From: an uncultured Oscillospiraceae bacterium
GTDB lineage: Bacteria > Bacillota_A > Clostridia > Oscillospirales > Oscillospiraceae
Length of the DNA stretch: 6,553 bases
Direction: 5' to 3'
Assembly (NCBI GenBank): GCA_947631675.1
Contig: CANRMG010000105.1
Coordinates: 1-6,553, forward strand
A program made the translations under genes and the position numbers. Below the pieces are notes generated by a model. That model had not been told where the DNA came from. It did not search any database and saw only the letters and a list, made by a program, of their open reading frames with translations. Of the stretch, positions 6,204-6,553 are shown in pieces (position 1 is the first letter of the stretch; the number at the start of each line of letters is the position of its first letter).

Positions 6204-6237
6204 AAAGACGCCGGAGGCATCGCCTCCGGCGTCTTTT
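6204..6237 (+). terminator. Rho-independent terminator between nfnB and asnB
   Basis: A perfect 15-bp stem (6204-6218 with 6222-6236), containing GACGCCGGAGGC, has a three-base loop and ends in TTTT (6234-6237). A further T-run follows at 6242-6247. On the minus strand the same stem is followed by three T, so it can also serve the convergent asnB transcript, probably less efficiently. Confidence 0.93.
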
Positions 6238-6249
6238 GGTGTTTTTTCC

Positions 6250-6553
6250 TTATTCGCCGCTGGCCCCGTAGTTGGCCAGGACACGGGCGCTGGGGTCGTC
6301 CACGTTGCAGCCCTCCCAAGCTTTGTTGGGCATCCAGAAGTCCACGACCATCTCCGCCTGGCCGGGGTAATACTTCTCAAAAATCTCCCGGTAGAGCAGG
6401 CTCTCCTTGGTGAAGGGCCGGGCGAAGTCATACTTCATCCGCTTCGTTTCAAATTCCTCGTCGGTGTATTTGGTAGCGGCGTATTCCTTCAGGTCGTCCA
6501 CCATGGAGTGGCCCACCGCGTCGGAGAAGGCCGCCTTCTGCCGCCAGAGGATG
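6250..6553 (-). CDS. asnB: Asparagine synthase (glutamine-hydrolysing), C-terminal fragment (5' end outside window)
   Basis: The minus-strand frame is open from the window edge to TAA at 6252-6250, giving about 100 C-terminal residues and no start in the window. The fragment begins ILWRQKAAFSDAVGHSMVD and continues with LKEYA and KESLLYREIFEKYYP. It ends with the DDPSARVLANYG segment. This matches the C-terminal pattern I recall for AsnB (WRQKEQFSDGVGYSWID, then YREIFE, then DDPSGRA). The family makes asparagine from aspartate, ATP and glutamine, with an N-terminal amidotransferase domain and a C-terminal synthetase domain; only the end of the latter is visible. It converges on nfnB with 58 bases between them, holding the shared terminator. 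An internal GTG at 6516 is not the start, because conserved sequence continues upstream of it. Confidence 0.9.
   Translation of the reverse strand, partial: ILWRQKAAFSDAVGHSMVDDLKEYAATKYTDEEFETKRMKYDFARPFTKESLLYREIFEKYYPGQAEMVVDFWMPNKAWEGCNVDDPSARVLANYGASGE

Noticed and set aside
4776..6431. Minus-strand open frame of 551 codons antisense to nfnB and running into asnB
   Set aside because: It overlaps nfnB and the asnB end and shows the same low-information composition. It also crosses the terminator region and has no visible domain.

Overview
The window looks like ordinary chromosome from a GC-rich anaerobic member of the Firmicutes, most likely a Clostridia lineage of the Oscillospiraceae type. 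This is inferred from GC-rich coding sequence next to AT-rich intergenic promoters, purine-rich Shine-Dalgarno sites, TGGTAnAAT extended -10 elements, and an NfnAB ferredoxin/NAD(P)H transhydrogenase pair typical of fermentative anaerobes. No mobile element, CRISPR array, tRNA or rRNA was recognised.

Layout, left to right. (1) 1-213: the C-terminal end of a XerD-type tyrosine recombinase on the + strand, cut by the window edge. (2) A strong hairpin terminator at 225-255 separates it from the convergent gene at 255-1217 (- strand), a DEDDh-type 3'-5' exonuclease with a Cys-rich module and an Arg-rich tail. (3) A 219-bp divergent intergenic region (1218-1436) carries a good - strand promoter, two candidate + strand promoters, an 8-bp dyad and a longer hairpin. 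(4) 1437-3817: ddl and murF, overlapping by one base, which make D-Ala-D-Ala and attach it to the peptidoglycan precursor. (5) A 132-bp intergenic region has an extended -10 promoter and a 9-bp leader hairpin. (6) 3950-6191: nfnA and nfnB, overlapping by 8 bases. (7) A 15-bp-stem terminator at 6204-6237 lies between nfnB and the convergent C-terminal end of an asparagine synthase gene, asnB (6250-6553, - strand, cut by the window edge).

Functionally there are two compact operons. ddl-murF performs two consecutive steps of peptidoglycan precursor synthesis. The Ddl keeps the tyrosine associated with D-Ala rather than D-lactate specificity. nfnAB encodes the two subunits of a flavin-based electron-bifurcating enzyme linking reduced ferredoxin, NADH and NADPH pools. 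The flanking genes (chromosome dimer resolution, nuclease, asparagine synthesis) have no obvious functional link to these operons. I found no convincing undescribed system. The points most worth a second look are the dense divergent regulatory region before ddl, the structured leaders of ddl and nfnA, and the domain makeup of the exonuclease.
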